Made by a program: the position numbers and the translations under genes. A DNA stretch of 49,125 bases from Nitratireductor sp. (GTDB lineage Bacteria > Pseudomonadota > Alphaproteobacteria > Rhizobiales > Rhizobiaceae): positions 1 to 49,125 of the forward strand of contig JAGRLT010000072.1 of the NCBI GenBank assembly GCA_020441665.1, read 5' to 3'. The notes under the pieces are model-generated. The model searched no databases. It saw only the letters and a program-made list of their open reading frames with translations, and was not told the DNA's origin. Each line of letters starts with the position of its first letter. The first letter of the stretch is position 1. Below are positions 32,966 to 40,323 of the stretch, piece by piece.

Positions 32966-33388
32966 TCAGCGCTTTGCAGTCCACGGGTCGATGACCGGAA
33001 TGCCCGCCGCGTCGAAGGCGCTGGCATCGCGTGTCGCAACCGTAAATCCATGGGCGGTTGCGATGGCGGCGATATAGCCGTCCGACGTGGGAAAGCCCTT
33101 GCCCGCCCTGCGGGCCGCGACGGCAAGATCGGCATAGTGGCGGGCGGCGTCGGTATCGAAGGCGAGGATTCTGCCCTCGAACAGCAGCAGCATCCCGTCG
33201 AGGGTGGTGGCGAGCTTCTGCTTGCGCCATCCATCCGGCAGCGCGCCGATGCCGAACAGCAGTTCCGCGACGGTGACGCTGGAGATGTAGAGGGTTTCGG
33301 CGGCCTGTTCGTCCAGCCAATCGCGCATAGCGGGGTCCGGCTCCGGCTTCATCGCCTCGGAGACGACATTGGTATCCAGAACGATCAT
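32966..33388 (-). CDS. fitB: PIN-domain toxin, FitB/VapC family
   Basis: 140-residue PIN-domain ribonuclease-type toxin. The acidic residues that hold Mg are in place: Asp5 (VLDTNVVSE), Glu42 (TVAELLFG), Asp103 (TSDGYIAA) and Asp121 (ATRDASAF). Overall sequence resembles FitB of Neisseria, including the C-terminal VIDPW. The ATG overlaps the antitoxin stop by four bases (ATGA), which couples translation. The operator upstream of fitA (33670-33697) is also of FitA type. An intact pair; no sign of decay. Confidence 0.9.
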   Translation of the reverse strand: MIVLDTNVVSEAMKPEPDPAMRDWLDEQAAETLYISSVTVAELLFGIGALPDGWRKQKLATTLDGMLLLFEGRILAFDTDAARHYADLAVAARRAGKGFPTSDGYIAAIATAHGFTVATRDASAFDAAGIPVIDPWTAKR

Positions 33389-33639
33389 TCAAAGCTCATC
33401 GGCGTGGCAGGCGTCTTGTCGCTTGCCTGTTCCAGTGCCTCGAAATCGGCATTGGTCAGCCCGGCCTTGCGGCTCAACGCCGACAGGGCGGAGCCGAGGC
33501 GCAGACGCTCGGCTGGACGCACCGCCGATTCCAGAATGTCGCGCATTTCCGCCTCGGCGCTGCGGCCATGATGGGCCGCGCGCACCTTGAGGGCGCGATG
33601 GGTCGCGTCGGAGAGATTGCGAATGGTGACGGCAGGCAT
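33385..33639 (-). CDS. fitA: Antitoxin, FitA/VapB family (ribbon-helix-helix)
   Basis: 84 residues. The N-terminal ribbon-helix-helix (AVTIRNLSDATHRALKVRAA) is followed by GRSAEAEMRDILESAV, as in FitA proteins that bind the promoter and wrap the toxin through the C-terminal tail. The start at 33639 is chosen by homology; an in-frame upstream extension to 33873 would run through the operator and has no family support. It precedes and overlaps the toxin gene. Autoregulation is indicated by the inverted repeat 31 bases upstream. Confidence 0.9.
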   Translation of the reverse strand: MPAVTIRNLSDATHRALKVRAAHHGRSAEAEMRDILESAVRPAERLRLGSALSALSRKAGLTNADFEALEQASDKTPATPMSFE

Positions 33640-33669
33640 CTGATGGCGTCTCCGGTCAAGCGATGGCTG

Positions 33670-33697
33670 TGATAGCAATATAGGAAATATGCTATCA
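33670..33697. promoter_or_regulatory. FitA-type operator, TGATAGCA-N12-TGCTATCA
   Basis: Exact 8-bp inverted arms, TGATAGCA (33670-33677) and TGCTATCA (33690-33697), with a 12-base AT-rich spacer, 31 bases upstream of the fitA start. The arms and spacer length recall the gonococcal FitAB operator, which from memory uses the same octamers with a 12-base spacer in the opposite order. Confidence 0.8.
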
Positions 33698-33857
33698 ACT
33701 GACAAGGTGCGACCGTCTATCTGGCGGGTTGGCTGACGCCGGCAGCCTGTCGCCATACCCCGCGATGGCGGCGGGCACGGCGCAGACAAGTACCGCGCTC
33801 CGCGACGGTCGGTTTGAGTTGTTCTGTTCGCCGAGGGAAAAGCCGTTTCGAAAGAAG

Positions 33858-33873
33858 ATATATGATGCATCAT
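33858..33873. promoter_or_regulatory. Candidate operator, ATATATGATGCATCAT
   Basis: A perfect 12-bp palindrome (33862-33873) with a leading ATAT sits immediately upstream of TTGACT (33877-33882), 102 bases before the transketolase ATG. It is the sister of the element at 20197-20212. Confidence 0.5.
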
Positions 33874-33974
33874 TTCTTGACTCGGTAATGGGACCGTGCG
33901 AAGAACCGTGTTGGCGCGGGTGGGCGCCTCGCCATGCGGCGATTGCGTTGTTTTTCACCCGGAGGAGGGCAGGC

Positions 33975-34829
33975 ATGGAAAACACCCGGCTTTCGAAAGA
34001 GCGGATCGGGTTGCTCGAGGAACGGGCGCAATTCGTGCGGCTGGAGACCCTGCGCCTGATTTCGATCGCCAAGGTCGGCCACTATTCCTCCGTGTTCTCC
34101 TGTGCCGAGATTTTCGCCGCGCTCTATTACGACGTCATGAACATCAGGCGTGGCGAACCCGGCTGGGAGGGCCGCGACCGCTTTCTGATGGGAAAGGGCC
34201 ATGCCGCGGTCGGGCTGTTTCCGATCCTTGCGGATCTGGGTTTCTTCGACAGGTCCTGGCTGGACGATTACACGCGGCTCGGCAGCCCGCTCGGCGATCA
34301 TCCGGACATGCGCAAGGTTCCGGGCGTCGATTTCAGTTCCGGTTCCATTGGCCATGCCCTTTCCAACGGTGTGGGCATGGTTCATGGCGCGCGGATGCGC
34401 GGTCTCCGGTTCGATGTCTTTGTGATGCTGGGCGATGGCGAGATGCAGGAGGGGCAGGTCTGGGAGGCGGCGCTCAATGCGTCAAGCCATGGCCTGTCCA
34501 ATCTGATCGCGATCATAGACCGCAATGGCTATCAGCTCGATGGCAAGGTCGATGACGTTATTGCGGTCGAGCCGCTCGACGAGAAGTGGCGGGCCTTCGG
34601 CTGGGAGGTTCACGAGGTCGATGGCCACGACGTTGTCGCGCTGACGGAATTGTTGCGCCGGGTCAAGGCCGACAAGACGCGCGGGAAACCGTGCTGCGTG
34701 ATCGCCAGGACGCTCAAGGGTAAGGGCATCGACTTCATGGAGAACGAGCCCGGATGGCATCTGGGATACCTTTCGCCTGAAGATACGCAACGGGCACGGC
34801 AGGCGATTCTCGCTCAGGGAGGACAATGA
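33975..34829 (+). CDS. Transketolase, N-terminal (thiamine diphosphate-binding) subunit
   Basis: 284 residues. Split transketolases carry the pyrophosphate-binding domain on this subunit and the pyrimidine-binding domain on the next. Visible features: VGHYSSVFSCAEIFAALYYD (catalytic His region), GKGHAAVGLFPILADLGF, the Mg/ThDP motif GDGEMQEGQVWEA (153-165) and IIDRNGYQLDG. The start at 33975 follows GGAGGAGGG. The partner gene begins one base after the stop. In two-subunit enzymes of this sort the substrate is often an unusual keto sugar (for example apulose 4-phosphate or a sulfo-sugar), so it need not be the pentose-phosphate enzyme. Confidence 0.92.
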   Translation: MENTRLSKERIGLLEERAQFVRLETLRLISIAKVGHYSSVFSCAEIFAALYYDVMNIRRGEPGWEGRDRFLMGKGHAAVGLFPILADLGFFDRSWLDDYTRLGSPLGDHPDMRKVPGVDFSSGSIGHALSNGVGMVHGARMRGLRFDVFVMLGDGEMQEGQVWEAALNASSHGLSNLIAIIDRNGYQLDGKVDDVIAVEPLDEKWRAFGWEVHEVDGHDVVALTELLRRVKADKTRGKPCCVIARTLKGKGIDFMENEPGWHLGYLSPEDTQRARQAILAQGGQ

Positions 34830-34830
34830 C

Positions 34831-35805
34831 ATGAATGCGCCGCTCAGCCCCGACAGTTGGCAGTATCGTGAACTCAACAAACGCGCGCCCAGCCTTTCGG
34901 TCCTGTCGGACACATTGATCGAACTGGTTCAGGCGGGCCATCCCATTGCCGCCGGTACGGCCGATCTTCAGCATTCCAACGGGCTTGTCAGATTTGCGCG
35001 CGTATATCCCGATCGTTTCGTACAGTTCGGCATTTCGGAGCAGAACATGGTTTCCGCCGCGGCGGGCATGGCGACGGTCGGCCTCATTCCCTATGTCGCG
35101 ACTTTCGCGTCCTATATGGGGCTGCTTGCCTGCGAGCAGATTCGCATGGATGTCGCCTATTGCGGCCAGCCGGTCCGTCTGATCGGTCACCATACGGGGA
35201 TCTCGCTCGGGTTCTACGGAACCTCCCACCATGCCACGGAAGATATTTCCACGATGCGGGCTATCGCCGGCCTGGCCGTGGTCTCGCCCTGTGACGGAGC
35301 GCAGTTCGCCCAGTTGCTCAGGCATTCGGCGACCTATCGCGATCCGATCTATTTCCGTATCGGGCGGGGCCACGATCCCGTCATCTACGACAAGTCGGAA
35401 ACCTTCGAAATCGGCAAGGCACAGGTCCACGGGATCGGCAGGGATCTGACCATCATTGCCTGCGGTTATGCCGTTCACGGGGCAAAGGCGGCGATGGAGG
35501 CCCTGAATGCCAAAGGGCATTCGGTGGGTCTCATCGACATGCACACGATCAAGCCGCTTGACGAGGATGCCGTGCTTGAAGCGGCGAGAACCTCGTCGAC
35601 AATCCTGACCGTCGAGGAGCACAATATCCTTGGCGGCCTGGGAAGCGCGGTTGCGGAGATCATGGCCGAGAACCCGGCCAAGGCGCGCCTGAAGCGCCAC
35701 GGTATCTACGACGAATTCAGCCTGATTGCGCCGCCCATCCATCTTTATGGTCACTACAAGCTCGATGCGGCGGGGATCGAGGAGATTGCCGGCGCGCTGG
35801 TCTGA
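34831..35805 (+). CDS. Transketolase, C-terminal (pyrimidine-binding) subunit
   Basis: 324 residues. The catalytic Glu that activates thiamine diphosphate is Glu70 in FGISEQNMVSAAAGMATVG. The aromatic stretch PYVATFASYMGLLACEQIRM and the C-terminal transketolase domain (VLEAARTSSTILTVEEHNIL) are typical. Start ATG at 34831, one base after the N-subunit stop, with GGGAGGA overlapping the end of that gene. The product should form an alpha2-beta2 enzyme with it. A GntR regulator follows 300 bases later. Confidence 0.92.
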   Translation: MNAPLSPDSWQYRELNKRAPSLSVLSDTLIELVQAGHPIAAGTADLQHSNGLVRFARVYPDRFVQFGISEQNMVSAAAGMATVGLIPYVATFASYMGLLACEQIRMDVAYCGQPVRLIGHHTGISLGFYGTSHHATEDISTMRAIAGLAVVSPCDGAQFAQLLRHSATYRDPIYFRIGRGHDPVIYDKSETFEIGKAQVHGIGRDLTIIACGYAVHGAKAAMEALNAKGHSVGLIDMHTIKPLDEDAVLEAARTSSTILTVEEHNILGGLGSAVAEIMAENPAKARLKRHGIYDEFSLIAPPIHLYGHYKLDAAGIEEIAGALV

Positions 35806-35895
35806 GCGGGTATTTCAGGCGATCTCACCTTTGGTCGAAGTCCGGCATGGCCTTGATCGCCGTGGCGCGACCCCTCACGCATCTCGAAATCATAA

Positions 35896-36087
35896 GGCGT
35901 TGGCACTGCGCTTGTTTGCCTGCGGGTTGCGAACGTGGAAAAATGGCGCGGATCGGGTGCTGATGGCGGTGGCGCCCTTCAGGGCGAACCGGTTGACATT
36001 GCCGAAGGCATGCCGAAAGGCTTGCCGGGCCTGTTCATGCGGGACCCGCAGGGGGTATCGATTGAGCTGGTTGAAATGCTGTCCTGA
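35896..36087 (+). pseudogene. Remnant of a VOC (glyoxalase/dioxygenase) family gene
   Basis: In the 300-base gap between the transketolase and GntR genes one frame, open from just after a TAA (35893-35895) to TGA 36085-36087, ends in GLPGLFMRDPQGVSIELVEM. This matches the conserved C-terminal strand of VOC-superfamily proteins (RDPdGn-IELvE), including the metal-ligand Glu region. No start codon, N-terminal domain or ribosome site is found, so it is the tail of a truncated gene. The remaining 90 bases (35806-35895) show nothing recognisable. Confidence 0.6.
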
Positions 36088-36105
36088 TTCTTCCCGGAGG
36101 AAAGT

Positions 36106-36810
36106 ATGTCGACGAAGCAGGTATCCAGAGATAGCTTGGCCACACAGCTGTACAACGGGCTGCGGCATGCTTTGATGGATGGCCAGTATGCCCCCGGCGA
36201 AAGGCTTACCATTTCCGGTATTGCGGCGGAGTACGGCACCAGCATCACCCCGGTTCGCGAGGCGATCTTCCGGCTCGTCAGCGAGCGTTCGCTGGTGCTC
36301 CGCGCGGCGACATCGGTTCAGGTGCCGGAGCTCGATCCGGCGCGGATGCGAGAGGTGCAGTTGATACGCATCCACCTCGAAGGGGAGGCGGCGGCGCTGG
36401 CGGCCACGCGCATCACGGATTCCCGGTTGAGCGAGTTAAAGGCTCTCAACGAACGCTTTATCGAGGCGGCGGCTTCCGATCCGGCCGAAGCCAGCCTGCT
36501 CAATCGGGATTTTCATTTTGCCATCCTCCGGCTGGCCGACAAGCCGATCCTCGAAGGAATCTGCGAGAACATGTGGGTCCTGATGGGCCCCTTCCTACGC
36601 ATCTTTCACGACAGAATGCCCGTGCGAAAACTTTCCCGGGAAAGTCACAGGCACTTCGACCTGATCGGAGCGCTTGAGGCAAGGGACGCGCAAGCCAGTC
36701 GCACGGCAATGGAGGAAGACATCCGTTGGGGTGATGAAATGCTGGTCATCCTCGAGCGCGAGCTTGGGAACTCCAGTCTCCCCGGTCCGGCCGGAATGGA
36801 CAACCTATAG
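36106..36810 (+). CDS. GntR family transcriptional regulator (FCD type)
   Basis: 234 residues. Winged helix-turn-helix (about residues 10-75): DSLATQLYNGLRHALMDGQY, LTISGIAAEYGTSITPVREA. The C-terminal all-helical FCD domain (about 85-215) has the metal-site pattern NRDFHFAILRLADKPIL and SRESHRHFDLIGALEARDA. Start ATG at 36106 with GGAGGAAAG seven bases upstream. It follows the transketolase genes and may regulate them through the ATGCAT-centred palindrome at 33862; that link is inference. The effector is probably a sugar acid or related carboxylate, as for many FCD regulators. Confidence 0.92.
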   Translation: MSTKQVSRDSLATQLYNGLRHALMDGQYAPGERLTISGIAAEYGTSITPVREAIFRLVSERSLVLRAATSVQVPELDPARMREVQLIRIHLEGEAAALAATRITDSRLSELKALNERFIEAAASDPAEASLLNRDFHFAILRLADKPILEGICENMWVLMGPFLRIFHDRMPVRKLSRESHRHFDLIGALEARDAQASRTAMEEDIRWGDEMLVILERELGNSSLPGPAGMDNL

Positions 36811-36821
36811 GAAGCTCACAT

Positions 36822-37499
36822 CTAATTGCCCGCCCCGCGAAGGAGTGCGGCGATCGCCTCATAGCCCCGCGCTTCGGCATGTTGCAGCGGCGTGACGTCG
36901 TCGCGGTCGGTGATGCTGCGATCGGCGCCGGCTTCCACCAGCGCGCGCACGGTGGCGACGTGATCGGGACCGCCATCGCCCAGAACCACGGCCTCCATCA
37001 GGGCGGTCCAGCCCAGATTGTTGACGTGATCGAGCGGCGCGCCGCCGGCGATCAGGCGGCGCACGACTTCGGCATGGCCGAGATGCGCGGCGGCGATCAG
37101 CGCGGTGCCGTCATAGACGCTGGTGACGAGGTCGGCGCGGTTGCCCAGTTCCATCGCCAGCGAAACCATCTCGGGATCGTCGGCGACGGCGGCGATGGTC
37201 AGCACGTCATAGACGCGGTTCTCCAGCGCGTTCATGTCGGCGCCGGCTTCGGCGAGCGCGCGCAGGGCGGCATCGTTGGAGGCGAAGGCCGCGACATGGG
37301 CCGGCGTCCGTCCCGCCCGGTCGCGCGCGTTGAGATCGGCGCTTTCGGCAACAAGGCGGCGGATGGCGGCGATATCGCCTTCATGGGCGGCGCGGTGCAG
37401 GCCCTGATAGCCGGCGATCTCGGCGGCCGAAGGGGGTGTCTGCGCCTGGGCGGTCGCCGCCAGGCCGAGCAGAAGAAGGCTTATGAGTGTACGCATCAT
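36822..37499 (-). CDS. Periplasmic ankyrin-repeat protein
   Basis: 225 residues with a signal peptide (RTLISLLLLGLAATAQA, cleavage about residue 19-20). Ankyrin repeats follow: GLHRAAHEGDIAAIRRLVAE, NARDRAGRTPAHVAAFASND, LENRVYDVLTIAAVADDPEM, VYDGTALIAAAHLGHAEVVR, NNLGWTALMEAVVL, and a last TPLQHAEARGYEAIAALLR. The number (about six) and short linkers make a single curved binding stack. No enzymatic motif. It lies 68 bases after the GlcG/HbpS gene on the same strand, so the two are probably co-transcribed. Ankyrin proteins of this kind in proteobacterial periplasm have varied roles; function unknown. Confidence 0.9.
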   Translation of the reverse strand: MMRTLISLLLLGLAATAQAQTPPSAAEIAGYQGLHRAAHEGDIAAIRRLVAESADLNARDRAGRTPAHVAAFASNDAALRALAEAGADMNALENRVYDVLTIAAVADDPEMVSLAMELGNRADLVTSVYDGTALIAAAHLGHAEVVRRLIAGGAPLDHVNNLGWTALMEAVVLGDGGPDHVATVRALVEAGADRSITDRDDVTPLQHAEARGYEAIAALLRGAGN

Positions 37500-37567
37500 C
37501 GGTTCGATCCTTGCTGAGGCAACCGGCTCGAAATGTTTCCGGGCCGGCCGCAGAATAAAAACCCGGA

Positions 37568-38050
37568 TTACTCGGCGCCGATCGCGTCGAGGCCGGTGCG
37601 GGCACAGCCGGCGTCGATGTCGCCCGAGGGCGCACCGCCGACGCCGATGCCGCCGACCAGAGCGCCACCGATCTTGATCGGCAGGCCGCCGGCCTGGATC
37701 ACCATGCGGCTGTCCATGTCGCGCAGGCCGTCATTGGCCGGGTTTTCGCCGATGAAGCCGGCGAGGCCTGCGGTGTCGCGGCCCATGCTGGCCGAGGTGA
37801 AGGCCTTGCCGGTGCTGCTGCCGACGGTGTGCGGGCCGGCATTGTCGGCGCGCAGGACCACTTTGGTGACGCCGCTGCGGGCAACGATCGAGACGCTGAC
37901 ATTGTGGCCCTGAGCGGTGCAGGCGTCGAGCGCCGTGCGGGCTGCGGTCTGGGCCAGGTCGAGCGGCAGATAGGGGGCGGCCGGCAGTTCCTGCGCGACG
38001 ACGGAAGCGGGGGCCAGCAGGGCGGCGGCCAGGACGAGATTGCGGATCAT
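37568..38050 (-). CDS. Periplasmic GlcG/HbpS family (heme-binding-like) protein
   Basis: 160 residues with a signal peptide (VLAAALLAPASVVA, cleavage near AQ-EL, residue about 20). The mature domain is the GlcG/HbpS (DUF336) fold with SIVARSGVTKVVLRADNAG, STGKAFTSASMGRDT and MVIQAGGLPIKIGGALVGGI followed by GVGGAPSGDIDAGCARTGLD. Extracellular HbpS of Streptomyces binds haem and signals to a sensor kinase (SenS). Here a sensor kinase and response regulator lie directly upstream on the same strand. GGAG precedes the ATG. Haem ligands cannot be assigned. Confidence 0.88.
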   Translation of the reverse strand: MIRNLVLAAALLAPASVVAQELPAAPYLPLDLAQTAARTALDACTAQGHNVSVSIVARSGVTKVVLRADNAGPHTVGSSTGKAFTSASMGRDTAGLAGFIGENPANDGLRDMDSRMVIQAGGLPIKIGGALVGGIGVGGAPSGDIDAGCARTGLDAIGAE

Positions 38051-38130
38051 GTCAATTCTCCTTCGTTGGTATGACGGGGAGAAGCTAATGGCGATCAGGT
38101 CGATCCGGTATTCGTAGGGCTTGCAGGGGG

Positions 38131-38149
38131 ATCGGTAGTTCTACCGACC
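38131..38149. promoter_or_regulatory. Palindrome overlapping the response-regulator stop codon
   Basis: CGGTAG-TT-CTACCG (38133-38146) is a perfect inverted repeat whose last part contains the TAG stop of the response-regulator gene, between it and the GlcG/HbpS gene. A degenerate copy, CCGGTATTCGTAGG, lies about 30 bases closer to that gene. Two-base loop and lack of a T-tract make an operator for the LuxR-type response regulator more likely than a terminator. Confidence 0.4.
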
Positions 38150-38749
38150 CTCCCGCGCGTCGAGCCAGAGCCGGGTCAGTTCGGCCGCCGAGCTTGTTCC
38201 GGCCTTGGCCCCGATCGCGGCGCGGTGGCTGTCCACGGTGCGCGGCGACAAAGCGAGCGCGTCGGCGATCTGCCGGGTGGTCAGACCCTTTGCCACCATC
38301 TCGAGCACCTCGGCCTCCCGTTCGGTCAGCCGGGCCAGAAGCCGCCGCGCTTCGCCGGCTTCCGAAGCCTGGCGTTGACGCGCCGCCAGATCGGCATGTC
38401 CCTTCTGGATGGCGTCGATCAGGTCTTCTTCGTCCACCGGCTTCGACAGGAAGTCGATGGCGCCATTGCGAAAGGCCCGGCGGCAGGCCTCGATATCGCC
38501 ATGGCCGGAAATCACCACCGTGGGCCAGTCCACGCCGCGGGCGCGCAATTGCTCCTGCAGTTTCAGGCCGGAGATCGCCGGCATCCGGATGTCGAGGATC
38601 AGGCAGCCGGGTTCCAGCCGGTCGAGCGCGCCGAGAAAGGTCTCGGGGGCGGCGAAGCCGCGCACCGACAGGCCGACCGTGCGCATGAGCAGCGCCAGTG
38701 CCTCGCGCACCGCATCGTCATCGTCGACCAGATAGACCGGCAGGCTCAT
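38141..38749 (-). CDS. Two-component response regulator, FixJ/NarL type
   Basis: 202 residues. The receiver domain has the acidic pocket VYLVDDDDAV, phosphoacceptor Asp53 (LILDIRMP), Thr/Ser region VVISGHGDIE and Lys103 (FLSKPVDEED). The output is a LuxR-type helix-turn-helix: LTEREAEVLEMVAKGLTTRQ and IADALALSPRTVDSHRAAIG. The start overlaps the kinase stop by four bases (ATGA), fixing it at 38749. The response regulator and kinase form a coupled pair; the target may be the GlcG/HbpS and ankyrin genes immediately downstream. Confidence 0.93.
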   Translation of the reverse strand: MSLPVYLVDDDDAVREALALLMRTVGLSVRGFAAPETFLGALDRLEPGCLILDIRMPAISGLKLQEQLRARGVDWPTVVISGHGDIEACRRAFRNGAIDFLSKPVDEEDLIDAIQKGHADLAARQRQASEAGEARRLLARLTEREAEVLEMVAKGLTTRQIADALALSPRTVDSHRAAIGAKAGTSSAAELTRLWLDAREGR

Positions 38750-40311
38750 TTTCCCGCCTCCCGGTTTTCGCCCGCCGGCAGCGGCAGCCAGAGGCGGAAT
38801 ACCGTTTCGGCATGATTCTCGGCGAGGGCCAGCGTGCCGCCCATGCGCTCGGCAAGTCGCTGGCAAAGCGCCAGCCCGAGGCCCGTTCCGTCGGGCTTGC
38901 CGGTGACGAAGGGTTCGAACAGCCGCGCGCGCAGGGCTTCGGGCACGCCCGGTCCACTGTCGGAGACCTCGATGACCATGCCATTGTCGGCAAGGCGGCT
39001 CGTCAGGCGGACCCGCCGTTCGGCGCTGTCGGACACGGCCTCTATCGCATTGCGGGTAAGGTTGAAAACGATCTGTTCCAGCGCGATCCGGTCGAGTTGC
39101 AGCGTGACGTTGCGTGTCGCCGAGAGATCGGTCGTCAGGGTTACGTGACCTGCCTCGATGTCGCGCCGCAGCAGGGCTTCCACATTGCCGACCGCCTCGT
39201 TGATCGGCACCGGCTCGGTTCGTCCCGATTGCGGCCTTGTCCAGTCGCGCAGCCGGTCGAGGATGATCGCGGCGCGCTTGGCCTGCGCGACGATCTGCCC
39301 GAAGCTCGCCTCGGACCCCGCGATATCCCGCTGCTTCGCCAGATGTCGCCCGGCCTGCGCCTGGGAAAGAATGGCCGTCAGCGGCTGCGTCAGTTCGTGC
39401 GCCATGCCGCTCGCCATTTCGCCGAGGGCGTTGACGCGCGAGGCATGGGCAAGCCGCGCATCGTCGGCGCTGAGCCTTGCCAGGCCTTCGGCACGGCGCG
39501 CCCGAACACGCTGTCGCAGGCCGAGAACCGCGAGCATGTAGAGCACGGAGACGATGCCGAGCGCAGCGACCAGCCGGTCCGCCGGCAGGAGATCGGCCAG
39601 CCGGGGCGAAATCCCCGCCTCGAAGATCAGCGGTTGGGAACCGCTGCCGAGCGGCGCGCTGAACTGCATCGTCGTATGGCCCGGCTGCGTGCCGAACAGC
39701 ACACCGCCATCGGGCAGGGCGAGGCTGCGGGTCACCGAGGGCCGGCTCCAGAAATCGTCATCCGACGCCAGCATTCCCTCGGCCTTGATCGTCAGCGCCA
39801 ACCCGAATCGGGCGGCATCGGTGTTTGGGCTGCGCTTGATGACGAGATAACGGTCCTCCGCCTCGGGGTCCGCCCGCAGCACGAGGGCGCCATCGGAGGC
39901 GCGGGCGCCCGCGACGATGATCCCGGCAAGATCGTCCGGCAGGCCGGGGCGCGTCGTCACGTAGCGCGCGGACCGGTCGAAGGGGACGAGATCGACGGCC
40001 ACGATGCGGGGATAGAAGCGCTGGATCGTGGTCGCGACATCGAGAAACAGGTCCTGCCGTTCGGGTTCTCCCGCCACCGCCAGTGCCGACAGCGACGTCA
40101 GATGGGCGTCGTGCTGATCGGCGCGCTGCGAGGCCAGGCGATGGAGGATCGCCGCCTCGCTCTGCAGTTCGGCGAACAGCCGCTGGCGCTCGAAAAGGAC
40201 CAGCGCGACCACGGCCATGAGCACGAGCCCGAGCCAGCCGAGAGCGGCTGCCGTCCTTCCATTGCCCGGTCTTCGTGTCAATTGATGCGTCCTGATCCTG
40301 CTTCCTGACAA
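38746..40311 (-). CDS. Two-component sensor histidine kinase
   Basis: 521 residues. First membrane helix about 22-40 (AALGWLGLVLMAVVALVLF), a roughly 205-residue periplasmic sensor (CHASE-like in layout: ADQHDAHLTSLSALAVAG, FYPRIVAVDLVPFD), second helix about 247-265, then HisKA with His305 in GEMASGMAHELTQPLTAIL and an HATPase_c domain with N-box IVFNLTRNAIEAV, DSGPGVPE and TGLGLALCQRLAERMGGTL. The H-box type groups it with DctB/TtrS/FixL-like kinases. It lies 12 bases after the TauE/SafE gene, and its stop overlaps the response-regulator start. The periplasmic sensor may interact with the secreted GlcG/HbpS protein; this is inferred from the HbpS-SenS precedent. Confidence 0.93.
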   Translation of the reverse strand: MSGSRIRTHQLTRRPGNGRTAAALGWLGLVLMAVVALVLFERQRLFAELQSEAAILHRLASQRADQHDAHLTSLSALAVAGEPERQDLFLDVATTIQRFYPRIVAVDLVPFDRSARYVTTRPGLPDDLAGIIVAGARASDGALVLRADPEAEDRYLVIKRSPNTDAARFGLALTIKAEGMLASDDDFWSRPSVTRSLALPDGGVLFGTQPGHTTMQFSAPLGSGSQPLIFEAGISPRLADLLPADRLVAALGIVSVLYMLAVLGLRQRVRARRAEGLARLSADDARLAHASRVNALGEMASGMAHELTQPLTAILSQAQAGRHLAKQRDIAGSEASFGQIVAQAKRAAIILDRLRDWTRPQSGRTEPVPINEAVGNVEALLRRDIEAGHVTLTTDLSATRNVTLQLDRIALEQIVFNLTRNAIEAVSDSAERRVRLTSRLADNGMVIEVSDSGPGVPEALRARLFEPFVTGKPDGTGLGLALCQRLAERMGGTLALAENHAETVFRLWLPLPAGENREAGK

Positions 40312-40323
40312 GCCTGAAAGGCT

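Larger units (their letters stand above)
33640..33974. promoter_or_regulatory. Divergent control region of fitAB and the transketolase operon
   Basis: 335 bases without a gene. The fitA side is AT-rich and carries the toxin-antitoxin operator (33670-33697). The transketolase side carries the palindrome ATGATGCATCAT (33862-33873) directly followed by TTGACT (33877-33882), a possible -35 of the plus-strand promoter; I see no good -10. GGAGGAGGG at 33961-33969 is the ribosome site of the first transketolase gene. Confidence 0.5.

Noticed and set aside
33640-33873. N-terminal extension of the FitA antitoxin
   Set aside because: The extension would cross the operator and has low-complexity composition; antitoxins of this family begin at the ribbon-helix-helix.
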